Positions 12,909 through 25,646 of a stretch of 64,000 bases of DNA are shown in pieces; within the stretch, counting starts at the first letter, position 1, and every line of letters begins with the position of its first letter. The translations under genes and the position numbers were made by a program. The DNA comes from Symbiodinium natans (taxonomy: Eukaryota; Sar; Dinophyceae; Suessiales; Symbiodiniaceae): NCBI GenBank assembly GCA_905221605.1, contig CAJNDS010001890.1, positions 1,325,001 to 1,389,000 of the forward strand, written 5' to 3'. The notes under the pieces were generated by a model. It made no database searches and had not been told where the DNA came from. It was given only the letters and a program-made list of their open reading frames with translations.

Positions 12909-15108
12909 AGCAATACTAGTAGCAAGTTTTCTTTTGATCATTTCTCAATGCTGTCATGCTGCCATAAACCCTGCCAGAAAAATGGACATGGACCCTCAGA
13001 CCTGCTACCTGGAGGGACTCTGTTTGCAGTGGTGCAGGTCTGAGTTGTTTCTCGGTTCTCGCATGTCTGCGACTGTCGTTTGTCGCTGAACCGACCATTA
13101 CTATTGTTTCGCTGCAGGTGAAAACCATGCAGATACGAAAGCTGGTGAACTCTGAGATCGAGTGCAACTTTGCTAGAGCCGCCTCCCAGCGCTTGTGGCT
13201 TGGCATTATGTTGATGCATGCCTGGACTGCGCTGCGTGTGTCTGTTTCTTGTTGGGAGCAGGGAACATGTGCTTCCGAGGGCCACAAGGGGTCGCGGACA
13301 AGGAATTGCTAGCATGGCCGCCAAATTCATCATGACAGAAATCCAGAAGGAACATCAGCAGCATTGTCTGGCAAATGCTGCGCGGCGTGTGACGGAAGAA
13401 GGACTGACGCGACATGTTCTTTCTGCGTGTCATGAAGCTTGTGCCAGCGTCCCCTTCTGCTGGAACAGTGACTTTAAAAGAACACATTTTGCAGGCGTTC
13501 ATGCGATTGGGGATTCTGCGGACGTGGACAAGGGGACCAAGATCAAGATCAAAAAATATAACGGGTTTACTCTTCTTGTGTCCAAGAGTATGAAAGAGAA
13601 GGCCGGTCATGTGAACGTGCGGCGGGACGACTATGCTTCCTACAGTTTGTGCCCTTGCAGCCCTTGCACTAGCTTAGGTGACCCAGCCCGGTGAGTCCGC
13701 AGGGCAGGCCAGGAAACGTGTGTGGGACGAGGCGCGAAGGAGGTGGAACAGCGATGAGAACTTGAAGCAGGCATGCGCTTGTTCCAGCAACAGTAACAGT
13801 GAGAGTCGCTACATGGCTAGTGTTTCATGCTTCCGCAGTCTAGCAATGTGAGTCATGAGTCAGGTGTTGCAAGCGGAAGCCCGAGCACTAAACCGTCAAG
13901 AACGTAGTCGGGCATTGGTTACTGCCAGCAACACCGACGACGCAGAATTGGCCCAGATCAGTTCTGCACATCCAGGTCGGCCGTGTGATGATTTCGACCT
14001 CGCAGGGCTCGCTGACCAGCACTTTGCCATCGCCGAGAAGAGGGTGGATGAGGCTCGCAGCAGTTTTCCAGGCAATTGGGTCCTGGAGAAGCACAAGAAG
14101 TTTTGCAGCGAATACGGGTCGATCACAGTTACAGCTACTGCAGAGGCGCAGGAATCAGACAGTGAACCAAGCGAGACATCGTGCCAGGTTCTGTATCCTC
14201 CATGTGGTATCTGTTGTAAGCAGCTTCCAGGAAACTATGGAAATCTTCGTGCAGAGTGCAATGCGTTGCTCAGGAAGCTGAGATCAATTAGGAGGGAGCA
14301 GGGCTACACACCTGCGCATGGATTGCTTCTGGTCATGGATGTTGCCTGTGAAGAGGTGTTGGAGATGCATTTGCTGAGCCGAGTGTCGTTTTCCCCTTTT
14401 GATTTTACGGCAGTGGAACAGCAGCCTGCAAGCTCCCGACTACCTACGCAGGCAGAGGCTCGATTGTCCAACAACCAGGCAATTTTTCGCACTATGCCGC
14501 AGCTTCTGTGCAAGTTGACATCCTTGCCTCAGTTTGTTTTGTGCACGGCTGAGTACCGGGCACTTTCGCTGAACGCCATCAAGGTCGATGGAGCTCTGCA
14601 GAGATTGTCTGAGCTGCGGATAGCGAGACCGGTTGTCAACACAGCTGAGGATAGTGATACTGATCATGAGGAGGTGCTGTTTGGCCAGATGCGTGGCATC
14701 TTGAAGCGCGCCATCTCTGCGAGGTCGGCGCCAAAACCACAACCGAAGCGGCCAAACGCAGATGCTGCAAGTGCTGCTACTGCTGTGTGTGATGCCAGTG
14801 ATGCTGCAGATCGGACGATTGAAGCAGCCTGGTTGGCCGCGTTGGATGATGAGATGGGCGTGGTTCCGAGGGTGCCATCGGAGCCATCATCATCATCCTC
14901 TTCCCGAGATCAGAAAAGAGAGGCGACCCATGCGCCTGTGCCTGAGCTGGCGCATCAAGAGACTGACCCAGGCACGCGTCCGCATGTCCCTTGGAAAGAT
15001 GATAAAGGATATTGCTGGGTTATGGTGCCCCCTGCACCGGGCGCGACCACTGGGACTCAGACATTGAAGAAGATTCATTTGGGTGGCTTGGCTCTTTCGA
15101 ATGGTTGA
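10638..15108 (+). CDS. Multi-exon gene of unknown function, acidic N-terminus
   Basis: Starts at ATG 10638 with a long Ala/Glu/Asp-rich disordered segment (MASDDSGAPAALASSDTTDA), followed by an acidic exon 11265-11405 ending in a clean GTGAGA donor. Between 11.69 and 12.55 kb several open frames compete and I could not choose. From 12978 the model firms up: 12978-13037, 13118-about 13215, about 13314-13644, 13703-13770 (GC donor), 13864-15108. The last three junctions keep phase. Features include KFIMTEIQKEHQQH, a basic KRVWDEARRRW helix, and PPCGICC in the last 415-codon exon, which ends in a Ser/Pro/Glu-rich tail. No known domain was recognised. The gene may act with its two downstream neighbours, since all three lie head to tail within the same block. 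Confidence 0.6.
12566..12909 (+). repeat. TAC trinucleotide microsatellite
   Basis: Long pure (CTA)n at both ends, with interrupted (CCACTA)n and CTG runs between. It lies in an intron of the 10638-15108 gene. The Tyr, Thr and Ser homopolymer frames through it are not credible proteins. Confidence 0.95.
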
Positions 15109-16014
15109 TAGTTGAGGACGTTGAGGATGTTGATTTTGCGTGTTGTGCAGGCTGCTAGAGTTGTGATGCTGTGAGAAAATGTTACAGTGTATCCGTTTCC
15201 ATGTAGCTTCTAGCGTGTTAGTCGAGTGCCGGAGAGAAAAGCCGTGAAACTGAGACTGAGGACGTATCACAGAAGTTCGAGCAGGTACGAACTCACATGC
15301 GGTAAGTGTTCGGTGCAGCCTCTCGGATCGGATGTTCTGATTGTTCGGTTTTTTATTCCTTGGGGCCTTGCGACTTGCAAATAACTCTGTTGAGCGGCTT
15401 TTGTTCGAGGCGTTCACTCCAAATGCTGCATGTTGATCGGCGCCAAGAAGCTTCCCAATGATTGTGAAGCGCATATCTTGCGATGGTTGGTGGCTGGACG
15501 AGGTATCGATCGCAGTCAAGCGCAGCGTCACAAGGACATGTGACTGTTCATGCGTTTAGCATCCTATTCAATTCCGCAGCCGCATGTAGCAATGTCGCAG
15601 TACTAAGTAGATTGAGCTGAGAAACTATTCACCAGCCAAGGTTCAAAACATTTGTGACACTCGTGGGTTGAATGAAATGATGCACTGGAGCACTGGTGCA
15701 ACGGTGCAACTTTGCAACAGCAAGGACTGTCCTAGTCTGTCTGTGTGTACAGAATTATGGGAGTCTATGGGAACCACGCACAGCGAGTCTCTGCTGTGTC
15801 ACAGGGGAAACATGCTGAGTGCCTGATTGCTGATTGCGATTAATCGTTCTGATTTTGATCAGAGTCTCCTATCTCCAGTGCTGATCTTGTCCGATGCGAT
15901 TGCTGTCACAAGTTCTGATTGTTTTCGATGAAAGATCAGCTCGAGTTGTCCAGCCTTGTAGTGCGCTTCTCTCCCTTGTGCACTGGTTCGGACACGCTCC
16001 GAAGTACGCGTACC
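15109..16014 (+). other. Intergenic stretch, no gene seen
   Basis: Between the stop at 15108 and the ATG at 16015 I see no supported exon and no strong repeat. It presumably holds the 3' untranslated region of one gene and the trans-splicing region of the next. A frame open from 15919 runs into the 16015 start but has no independent support. Confidence 0.5.
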
Positions 16015-19000
16015 ATGCCGTCAAAGTCAGTGGCGTCTCTCGGCCGGACGCATTTGATGAACGCACCTGAGCCTCCTCCTGGAATTGATCTCCCGGCCAG
16101 CTACATCCCGAAGCAGTGCCGCCGTTGTGGTGTGTGGAGCACCAGTGCAGCTCGGTATGACCAGTCGAAGGCGCCCGAAGCTTCATGGAAGTGCCTGGTT
16201 GCGTGGGGCAGAGGAAAATTGGAGGAGCCTGTTGGGCTGCATTGCCTTTGCTGCAAGAAGGCCGGGATGCGAAATATCCAAATCCAAACCAAATTATTCC
16301 GTGATTGCAAGCTTCCCCTTAATGTGGTAGTGTGCCAGATGGAGTCTCCCGCACCCGTCTCTCCAAATCTCCAAGAGCTACGCACGGTATGTCACGCTGC
16401 ACCCTGCCCAACAACACCCTGCACCCTTTTTGATGCACCCTGCACCCTGCCCGACTGCACCCTGCACCCTGCCCGACTGCACCCTGCACCCTGCCACACT
16501 GCACCCTGCACCCTGCCCGACTGCACCCTGCACCCTGCCACACTGCACCCTGCACCCTGACCGACTGCACCCTGCACCCCACCCACTGCACCCCAAATAG
16601 CGGAACATTTAGCATAACATTTGGGCCAAATGTTATGCTAAATGTTCCGCTATTTGGGGTGCAGTGGGTGGGGTGCAGGGTGCAGTCGGTCAGGGTGCAG
16701 CAGTGTGGCAGGGTGCAGGGTGCAGTGTGGCAGGGTGCAGGGTGCAGTCGGGCAGGGTGCAGGGTGCAGTCGGGCAGGGTGCAGGGTGCAGTCGGGCAGG
16801 GTGCAGGGTGCAGTCGGGCAGGGTGCAGGGTGCAGTCGGCAGGGTGCAGTCGGGTGGGTGCAGGGTGCAGTCGGGCAGGGTGCAGTTGGCCTGGTGTTGG
16901 CTAGACCGGGTGTAGTGAGCTAGGTGTACTGATGGTATTGCCATGCCCCCTTGTTGCCCTTGTTCACCCTGACAGGTTGCCGAAGTGGGAGGCTGGATCA
17001 TGACGCACGGGTCACTTGCGAGCATGGACAAGGCCCTCGACGCGGACCCCTGCTCGAACCATAAATTCATGGAACAGTCAGAAGCTCTTGTGCAACGCAA
17101 GATCGCCTGTCCCAGTACTCGGGTAGGCAAGTCTGACTCGATCTTTCAGCAAGAGTACTGCAGCGTTCAGGAACAGAAAACACAAGGACTCAAAATGCCC
17201 AAGCGCAAGTTCATGGCACTGGACATATACGAGCTAAAGCACGGTGCGGCTGATCCTTCCAGGATCAAAACACACAAGGTGAACGGCGCTGAAGTGCGAG
17301 GTGTAGACGTGGTTGATGAGGAGGACATCGGAATCTACGAATATGTGGATCAGAGCACCACATCAGTAAGTCGCACGACGATGCTTTCGGATCCAGACCT
17401 CATTCTTTCCAGAGACCAGAATGCTGTGATCTTTGCAGCAGCCGCAAGACAGATGCCATCGGCAAGAGACGACTCGTATGTAGTTCTACCAAGGCGACAG
17501 CAACAATCGTCTTCTTCTTCATGTTTCGATGCCAACCATGCTGCTGGCGCTGCCGGTGTCTGTGATGAGGGTGGCCAGGACAGTGCGTGGGACTCAGGTT
17601 GTTTTTTTTTCAGCTTTGCGGCTTTGCATGTGTCTGTGTCAGTACGAATCGAATGTGAGAGTGAGAGTCAAGTTGATTAAACTAATGACGCATGCCATCT
17701 CATGCCGTGCACTTTCGCCTTTTTCCTTTTGAGGACGATGACGCCCAAGATGATGAGTCTGATGACGATAACGCTCGGCCTTTTGCAGATCTCTTCAGCA
17801 GGCTGAGAGCGGCTGGTCCTTCGAAAGCAAAGCCTGGCAGGTCAGCTCAGCCTGCACAGGCAAAGCCCAAGGCCAAGGCGGCATCAAAGTCGAGAGCCAC
17901 CAACACCAAGCGCGGAATCGGAGCCACTGGCTCTGACTTTGGTGGGCAGGCCCCTCTCCCAAAGTCATCACGCCGACAAGCAAGTGTGGATGGAGGAGGT
18001 GGAGTTGGCGGCTTGGAAGCGTCGACACAATCAATGTCGGCCGACGACAAGGCTGCAGATAGCAGATTCCAGGCTTTGGTCGAGGAGTTCTACACGCTGG
18101 AGGCAAACACAGACGACGAAGCAGCTTTTGGCCGTTGGGCGGCTGAAAAAATTCAGGCAATGCAGGAGCTTCGCACACAGATAGCCAACAAGAAGAAGAC
18201 CTTGAAACGCCGCAGTGGTGGCAATGGTGGTGATTCGGGGTTTGCACTGGCGCCGTGTTTGGAACGGCACACTGCCTGTCTGAACAAAATGATTGACTTT
18301 GTTCGGAAGCTATCGGCTGGGCACACAGAAGGCAAGCTGCTTTACGGAATGTTGACGGATCAGCAAGATGTATCTGTGACCGTTTGTCAGTCCATCTGGA
18401 AGCGAGCCATCAGAGCAGTTGCCTTCGATGCCTTGAAATTGACCCAGTGGACGAGCTTTTTCACTGAAACCTATGTCATGACTACATCTCATGTGCCAGA
18501 CGATCCCGTCTTCTTCGAGATGCTGGCATCGCAGCTCCTTCAAAGGTTGTTGAAAGCTCTGCCAACTAACAAGGTGGGCAAAGGGGTCGATTGTGAGTCG
18601 CTGGGCTATCTTCGAGGATTTGTTGACAAAGCCATCGAACATCAGAGAACAACACTGCCTGCGGGTTGGGATGCAGATGATCATGACCGTGTCCTCACCT
18701 CCATCCGCAGTATTCTGGACACCAGCGCACCTCCGGCGATTGTTTCCCAGGCTGCGATAGCGTTGAAGGCAGCTGCAGACACACAGCCGCCGCATTGGGC
18801 AGCATCGTCATTCGGGCTTCCGCAAGGCAAGGTCGTGGTCGATGTTGCGATGACTAACGCAACGGCTAAGGAGGCGGTTGCTGGCGTTTTGGAAGTTCTA
18901 CACGCAGCAGAAGATAAGCTCCAGAAGTCAGGTTTGACAACGTTGGACACCCCTTTCATGGTCACTGGGAAATCTTGGTTTAATCAGGCGCATGGTGTGA

Positions 19001-20478
19001 TGCTGTCCGGCGTGCTCAGGGACTTGAATGACAAGAAGATGCTGAAATCACTGAAGGGCGCTGACCGTGAAAAGTTGCTTCGCATCCAACACCTCGCACG
19101 AACTTCAGTGACTGCAGCCTTGATGGCGCATGTGAACAATGAGCTCGTGCCTTACCTGGACAGATGGGCCACATGCCTAGCAGAAGGAGCTTCGACTGTT
19201 GAAGAATTGCTGACCTCAGAGATTTGCATCATGAACCTTGCGGACGGGTCAGGACATGGGCATGAATCATTCCTGGAGCAGTTGAAAGAGATGAGTGCAT
19301 TTCTGTGCTTTCTTGCGCAGAAGATGTCAGGGCAGTCGCTTCAAGCAGAAGACGCAAGCTCGCTGACGACGCAATGGAACATCAAGGCAAAGGCGTTGTC
19401 GGCAGCGTTCGCTGGCGTCATGGGCAAGGCCAAAGTTACTGAGTCAGAGGATGTAGCCACCTTGATTGACAAGCTGAAGTCGGCTCTCGACAATGCTGGA
19501 TCGGCCATTGACAAATCATTGCAGTCGGGTGTGCACGAAGAAGCTTGGACTTGTGTAAAGTCGTGCTTGCTTACACTCTCCGTGGTCTTGAAGTCTGGTG
19601 CCATCAATGAGACAGAGCTGGGTCAGTTCAGCAAAAACGTGGAATCAGCGAAAATGTATTCCACTGTGCTTGGCGAAGTTGGCAAGCATGTTCGCGATGG
19701 CATTGGGATGGCAGAGCTTTTGGTAATGGCTGTGGCTGCGAGGTCTGCTTTGGACTCGGACCAAGGACGGTCGGAGTCAGATGACTTGGGCCTACGATGC
19801 AAGTTCATCCGCGCGATCCGTGCGGTCGGCGGACAGGCTGGCGCTGATGATGTCGCTAATTCCCTGCAGGCTCTTAATGAGCGCGAGCACGTGGGCCAGC
19901 TGCAGTCAGGGGACTTGGAGAACATCAACGTCTCTTTGACATTGATGCGAGAAGAATCCCACTCAAAGCTCACTGAGTTGAAGATTGACTGCCAGACAAG
20001 GTTGACAGATGCAGTAATCGAGGACACTGCCATCGAACTTCCAGATTCCATATTGAATCTTGAATGCTACGACCAAATCCTTGCGGCGAGGAACGTCGTT
20101 CAGCAAACATTCCCGATTGAGCAAAGCAAGCTGATTGCCGAACAGGCGACTGTGCTTGATCAAGCGCTCGAGCATGCTAAAGACACCGCCGCAAGCCTTG
20201 ATATGCCTCTGACAGAGCTTGTGGCTAACATCGCCAATTTCCAGGCTTGCTACAGAAATGCACTGCGGTTCATGGCCACAGGAAACGTGCTGTATGCACT
20301 GCTGAGCAAAGCGGTGCAGCGGGCGGTCGCCAGTGAAAGCAAGCCGTCGAACAAGGCGATGCAACTGATCGACGAGTCTATCCAGCTGGTGAGCGACCAT
20401 GAGACCGAGATTCCCGCTGGCTTGCAAGCAGTAGTGTCCAAGGTGAGGCGTGCTGAGGAGGATCCAAAGCAAAAGTAG
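16015..20478 (+). CDS. Zinc-ribbon plus long helical protein (1239 aa), function unknown
   Basis: Three exons join in phase: 16015-16386 (donor GTATGT), 16976-17578 (apparent GA donor) and 17734-20478. Residues 35-38 (CRRC) and 77-80 (CLCC) form a C-x2-C, C-x2-C pair suited to zinc binding. Exon 2 contains PKRKFMALDIYELKHG and an acidic DVVDEEDIGIYEYVD. Exon 3 begins acidic (DDDAQDDESDDD), then a basic Ala/Lys/Ser linker, then about 750 residues rich in Leu, Ala, Lys and Glu that look alpha-helical and end in DPKQK. I recognise no catalytic domain; a nucleic-acid-binding or structural role is inference. The block's own genes have longer exons than the surrounding ankyrin gene. An alternative start at 17692 would drop the zinc-ribbon part. 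Confidence 0.75.
16387..16975 (+). repeat. Intron made of a ~500-bp palindrome of TGCACCC repeats
   Basis: The left half (about 16393-16600) is (CACCCTGCACCCTGCCCGACTG)-like minisatellite and the right half (about 16650-16890) is its inverse. They meet in unique arms centred on base 16625: the 12 bases either side of that G (16613-16624 and 16626-16637) are exact complements, and complementarity continues through about 60 bp before entering the repeats. The palindrome fills the intron between a GTATGT donor and a CCCTGACAG acceptor. Confidence 0.9.
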
Positions 20479-21549
20479 AAGGATTCTTGAGACAGTGATT
20501 GAGTGCGTGTCACTGTCGAAAGTTCGCAGAAAATTCGCAGCGGCTGATGATATTCCTGCCGCTACTGTCGGTCATTTTGACTGACTGACGTAGTTAGTGA
20601 TCAAGATAATTTGCTACTGCAGCAACTGTGGGGGGGTCGACGATCGGCTTGCTGTATGTGCGTGGGTGATGGGTATGTATGTTGTGAAGTCTGACAGTCT
20701 AGCTGATACGGATCAGATTCTACTACTGCAGAAGTTGTGCTAGGCTGCTAGACTAGGCTACTAGGCGGCGACATTTGTTATCCAGTGAATCATCTTTTTC
20801 AGCGAGCACTGAACGTGGTCCGCACGTAAACCTGCAGGGACGCAGGCGACACGTGCGATTCGATGATGTTATGCTGTGCTGCAGCAGCAGGTGCACTGCA
20901 ACGACACCTGTGCACTGTGCACTGTAGATAGTAGTAGACTAGTGACTATTAGACAGTAGACACTGTAGACTGACTGAAGTCCACAGTGACAGTGCAGAGT
21001 GCTGTTCTGCAATAATTCCGTGTACAGCAAACTCACAGACAGTGATGTTGATTTGACCTGCCGGTTCATGGGGCTGTGTCTGCTGTGTCAGTATTATACT
21101 AGGGCAACTAGGGCAGATTGATTTTTGAAAAAAATAGCATAGTGATCGTCAATCGAGCCGTTGCACCAGGTCGCTTAATCTGCAGTGCCCATTTGGAAGG
21201 CACCACGAACATGACGACATGAGACAGCGCTAGAGAAGCGAAGCGAGACGAAATGAAAATGAGTGAGAGCTTTCGCCAGTAACGGTTCTTGATTGTATGT
21301 TGCATTGCTGCAGAGGATTGATGTCAGCCAGTTGCCTGACTTGACTCGAATGTGCTATGCAGCGCCAAGGGTTTGTTGCGTGCTCGAACAGTCATGCAGA
21401 AGCGCAGCATGCGTACATCACCGTACATCACGCAATTGAACGACGACACTACACCAAAGGTTTTAGAATTTCAGTTGTTGCCAGTTGCCATGACAGTATG
21501 TTTTGATTTTGAGTTGTAATACTGTAAGTGTTTCTCCGCCGGCCGTCAG
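20479..21549 (+). other. Intergenic stretch, no gene seen
   Basis: Between the stop of the 1239-aa gene and the methyltransferase ATG. It contains a run of seven G near 20630 and short GCA/CTG-rich words near 20880-20930, but no supported exon. The bases immediately before ATG 21550 are GTCAG, which could serve as a trans-splicing or cis-splicing acceptor. Confidence 0.5.
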
Positions 21550-24161
21550 ATGGGGAGGTCAGCGAAACCCAAACCAGCTCCGGCGAAGAAAGCGGCAGTG
21601 ACCCCCAAAGGCAAAGCAAAGGGCAAACCCAAGCCACAGCCCAAGGAAAAGGCTGAGCCCCCGCAGCCGAGTGCTCCTGCCCCTGCTGAACTTCAGCTTG
21701 CCGCACGGGGAAGCTGGGAGACCGTTGTCACAGTTGATGAAGCTACTGGCCTGCCCAAACGGGTGGTCACAGTGACACCGCCTGTGCCATTGCCAGCAAG
21801 GCCGGGCGAAGTCAACGCCGCGGCTGCTAAGTTCTGGGAGAATTACTGTGGCCGCAAGAGAAAGACGCCAGACGAAGCCGAAGGGCAATCAGAGCCTGCT
21901 TCAGCGTCCACCGCCTTCAGTGGTGCAGCGCCGCTGCCGCTGGGTGGTTCAGATGCTCCACAAGGCTCACAAGACATGGATCCCGACGATCCGAACCTGC
22001 AGCAGCAGATGCTTGCTGAGCTGGAACTCCAGCTTGACAGTGATGCTGAAACGGCTGAGACTGTCATCGTTGCTGCGCCTGAGACAGGTGCGGGCGCGAT
22101 GGGCGCACCAGATTCTGAGCAACATGCTGCTGACGCGGATGCGACTCTTGTTGCCAGTGCTTCCGGTGGTCATGGTTCTTCTGACGCAGGACAGCGTGAG
22201 CTACAATGTTAAGTGAAGTGTGCAGTGTGCAGTGTGTGTGAAGTGTGAAGCTTAGTTGAGGTTTGTTCTTGTTCGAGTCATCTGCCCTCAGGAAATGGTG
22301 CTGCCACAGCTGCTGGCAATAGTGACGCTGCCACAGCTACCGGCGCTGGCGTGACGGCTGCTGCTGCTAACAAGAACAAGGACGCGGAGGAGCAGCCTGT
22401 TGCCGCTGACGATGCTGACAGCGCCGAAGGCAATGACGCTATGGACACTGGTAGCCAGGGCCAGGACGTTCCCAGCAGTCCCGAGGAGTTCGACTGTGGT
22501 CTGGCTTGTCCGACTTTCACAGAGTGGGCCAAGGTCAGTCGCTGTGATAAGCAAAACATTATTCAGTTCAGTCAATGTCTAGTGCTAGGGGAAACGGAGA
22601 TGATTGCGTCGCCAGTCGCCTCAGTCGCCAGGCGCAGATTAAGAGGCTATTCGGCGTCTTCACTCGCCGCATGATCACTCCGAATGTCCAGTCCCATCCG
22701 GCGAGCGTGTCGTTGATGTCCGCTTGCTCGGGCAGCGGATGCTTTGAATTGGCTGCGAGTGCAGCCGCTGAGCAGTTGGCCTTGTCATGCGATCCGAGTA
22801 GGGACATTGATGCTCTTTGTCAGATCTTAGCTAGCTGAGCTACCGCATGAACCACTTACCACTTGAGTTTTTTTGTCTTGAAATGTGCATCGCTTGAATT
22901 GAATCATGATCACTGATGATGCTGACTATGACTGACTGACTGACTGAGGTGACTCACGAGTTCGTCTGCGAGCTCACACCATGGAAACAAAAATTCCTGA
23001 TTGAGCAGGTGGCTGCTGATGAGGCGTTGTGAACGATTACAGTGAATTCAAAATATCATCTGCAAGACTCAAGTGATCAAGCTTCGCTGTTCCAGGCAAC
23101 TTGCTGCTTCGATGATATAACCAAGCTGAATAATGATGAGACGCGCAAATGTGTCAAGCATAAGTCGGCTTGCGCTCCTGAATTCGCACTTTCGTTTGTT
23201 TTTAGTCAAAGTTGCAGTTGCATTCCTATTAGTTACGATTTCTGAATAATTGATGCACTGTGTTCTCAGGCCCTGCCGGAATCATTTATCACCCGGAAAT
23301 GTGATGAACACATGATATCGTTGTTCGGTGCAGGGTTCAGTTGCAAGCTGCCTGGATGCGATCACGTGAATGCCTGAACGCCCTGAATCCACACAAAACA
23401 GCGACTGTCGTCCTGCAGCACTGCAGGTCATTCAGCAAGATGAACAATGATCGCGAATTGCTGCGTCGTGCGATGGCAGATGATGTGGTCGATTGCCTTA
23501 GAAGCCGTGTTGACTTATCGAATTTATTGAATTTTCGTGATTATTTATATTTATTATTTATTGATGATTGCTGCCTCACTTCCCAAGAAACTTGCATCGT
23601 TGCCGATACGGTGTGTCAGGTCTCTTTGTCGCCTTTGCGCCTTTGCCTAAATTTGTCCAAGGACTGCTCATCGGTCAACACCTTCAAGGGTGTGAGTACG
23701 ATCCTGAAAACATGTGAACCTATGGCATTCATTTTGGAGAATGTCGACACGATGGATAGCAATGCTACAGGAGACGATGAAAAAGAGTGAACTATCTGCA
23801 TTTTTGCCAGGGCACATGTAGAGCAGACCAATTATATAAGACTCCGGTGTCGGTGCTGTTGGTGGAATTTGACATTGATATGACTTGATGCGATGTCGCC
23901 TGAGGCAATCGAATCTTCAATTGGTCACCAGTCATCTCAAAGAGTTGGGGTACGATGTTCTAGTGGAGCGGTTGAAGGCGAGCCAATATGGCATTCCACA
24001 ACGAAGGGTGCGGCTCTACCTGGTGGGGCTTCGAGCGTCTTCGGCCTTGGCAGAAGACACGGGCAGCATCTTGAAGAAAGTGTCTGATAAAGGCGTTGCA
24101 AGTGCCTCAAACGATTGACTTGGCAGCTTGTCATCATCCTGTGTGAGTCTGAAGAAAGGGT

Positions 24162-24211
<50 letters not shown>

Positions 24212-25298
24212 AATATATGGAAAGAGACAGGGAGAGCACAAGGGTAGGATAGAGATATAATACTGCCGCATGCCCACGGCGATTGGCGATACCCCCAATA
24301 AGCATATCTGAGTTTGAGTCTGAGTCATCTGAGTCATCTGAGGACGAATTGATTTTTGATGTCGACCGTGAGATCTTGGATGAAGAGCTTGCGCGACGAC
24401 AGACCGAGTGTGAGAAAGCAGCAGCAAAAGCAGCTCAGGAAAAGCAGTGTACATCAGAGTCATCAGCTACGGCGGCAGGGTCGAAGCAGAGCGAGAAATG
24501 GCGCCGGGCTCATTGCAGCCTCGCTGAACAGAGCAAGTCCCTTAGCCTTCGCCTGCGAATTGTGTTGCAGATCTCCGCACGCATGTTTGTGTGGGATTCA
24601 CTGTGGGACTGTGGGACAGTGGGACTGTGACAGCTTGATTGATTTGTGGTTCAGATGGAGTGAAATGGCCGCTTGTGGTGCCGGACTACCTGTCTGACAA
24701 TGCGTGGTTCAAGACTTTGACTCCACGTGAGCAAGAGGCAATTGTATGTGCCTGTGCCACTGTGCAAGTGAACAGAATACTTCTTAGCGCAACGGCGTTT
24801 GGGTCGGGTGTTGATTCTGATTTGATTGTGCTCTCTCAAACTCGCACATTTCAATCATTGCCTACGCTTGACAGGCTGTTTGCTTCGTCGAGATCTGGAA
24901 TGAGAGGAAACGACAAGAGGCCAAAGGCGACGCAAATGTCGATGCCAAAACTTTCGCCTACGTGGACATCAGTACTGCACGTCCCCCACCACTGCACCAC
25001 GGGGTGGGCGTGGGCCATGAACAGAACAGAGCAGGTTGTTCCGACAATACTGCCGGGGAGTCGACTCTGGAGCACACGCAGACGGCGCCTTCTGATTGGT
25101 CGCTTGGTCTCTGACTCTCTGTGTTCTCCGCAGTAGTAATAAGTGGTTTGTCAGGCATCATCATCAATCTGAGTCATCATGATCAATCATCATCACCAAT
25201 CATCAGGATTCAGGATCATAATGATGGAAATTTGAAATGATACTCATCATGGGTCATCATCATCATTGATCATCATCGAATCGAACCGAATAGAATCG

Positions 25299-25333
<35 letters not shown>

Positions 25334-25475
25334 CTAAGTAATACTAATAATAATCATCAGAATCATCACCATCATCATCATCGTCAATCATCAAACATCA
25401 TCATAATTCATCATCATCATCATCATGATTCATGATTCATGATATTTCATGATTCATTATTCATGGTTCATCATC

Positions 25476-25514
<39 letters not shown>

Positions 25515-25610
25515 GGTCATCATCATCATTATCATCATTTTCCAATCATCATCATCGAATCATCGTCATCATCATCATCGAACCGAATCATTCATCATCG
25601 TTGAATCATG

Positions 25611-25646
<36 letters not shown>

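Noticed and set aside
12418-13089. ORFs of 156-223 codons of Tyr, Thr or Ser runs
   Set aside because: They are translations of a TAC microsatellite.
13678-13702. A 25-nt intron in the 10638-15108 gene
   Set aside because: A 58-nt intron (13645-13702, GTTTGT donor) restores the frame equally well and is more believable.
13855-13863. ATG at 13855 as the start of a 417-aa gene
   Set aside because: An AG acceptor at 13863 joins the same frame in phase with the upstream exon 13703-13770, so this is an internal exon.
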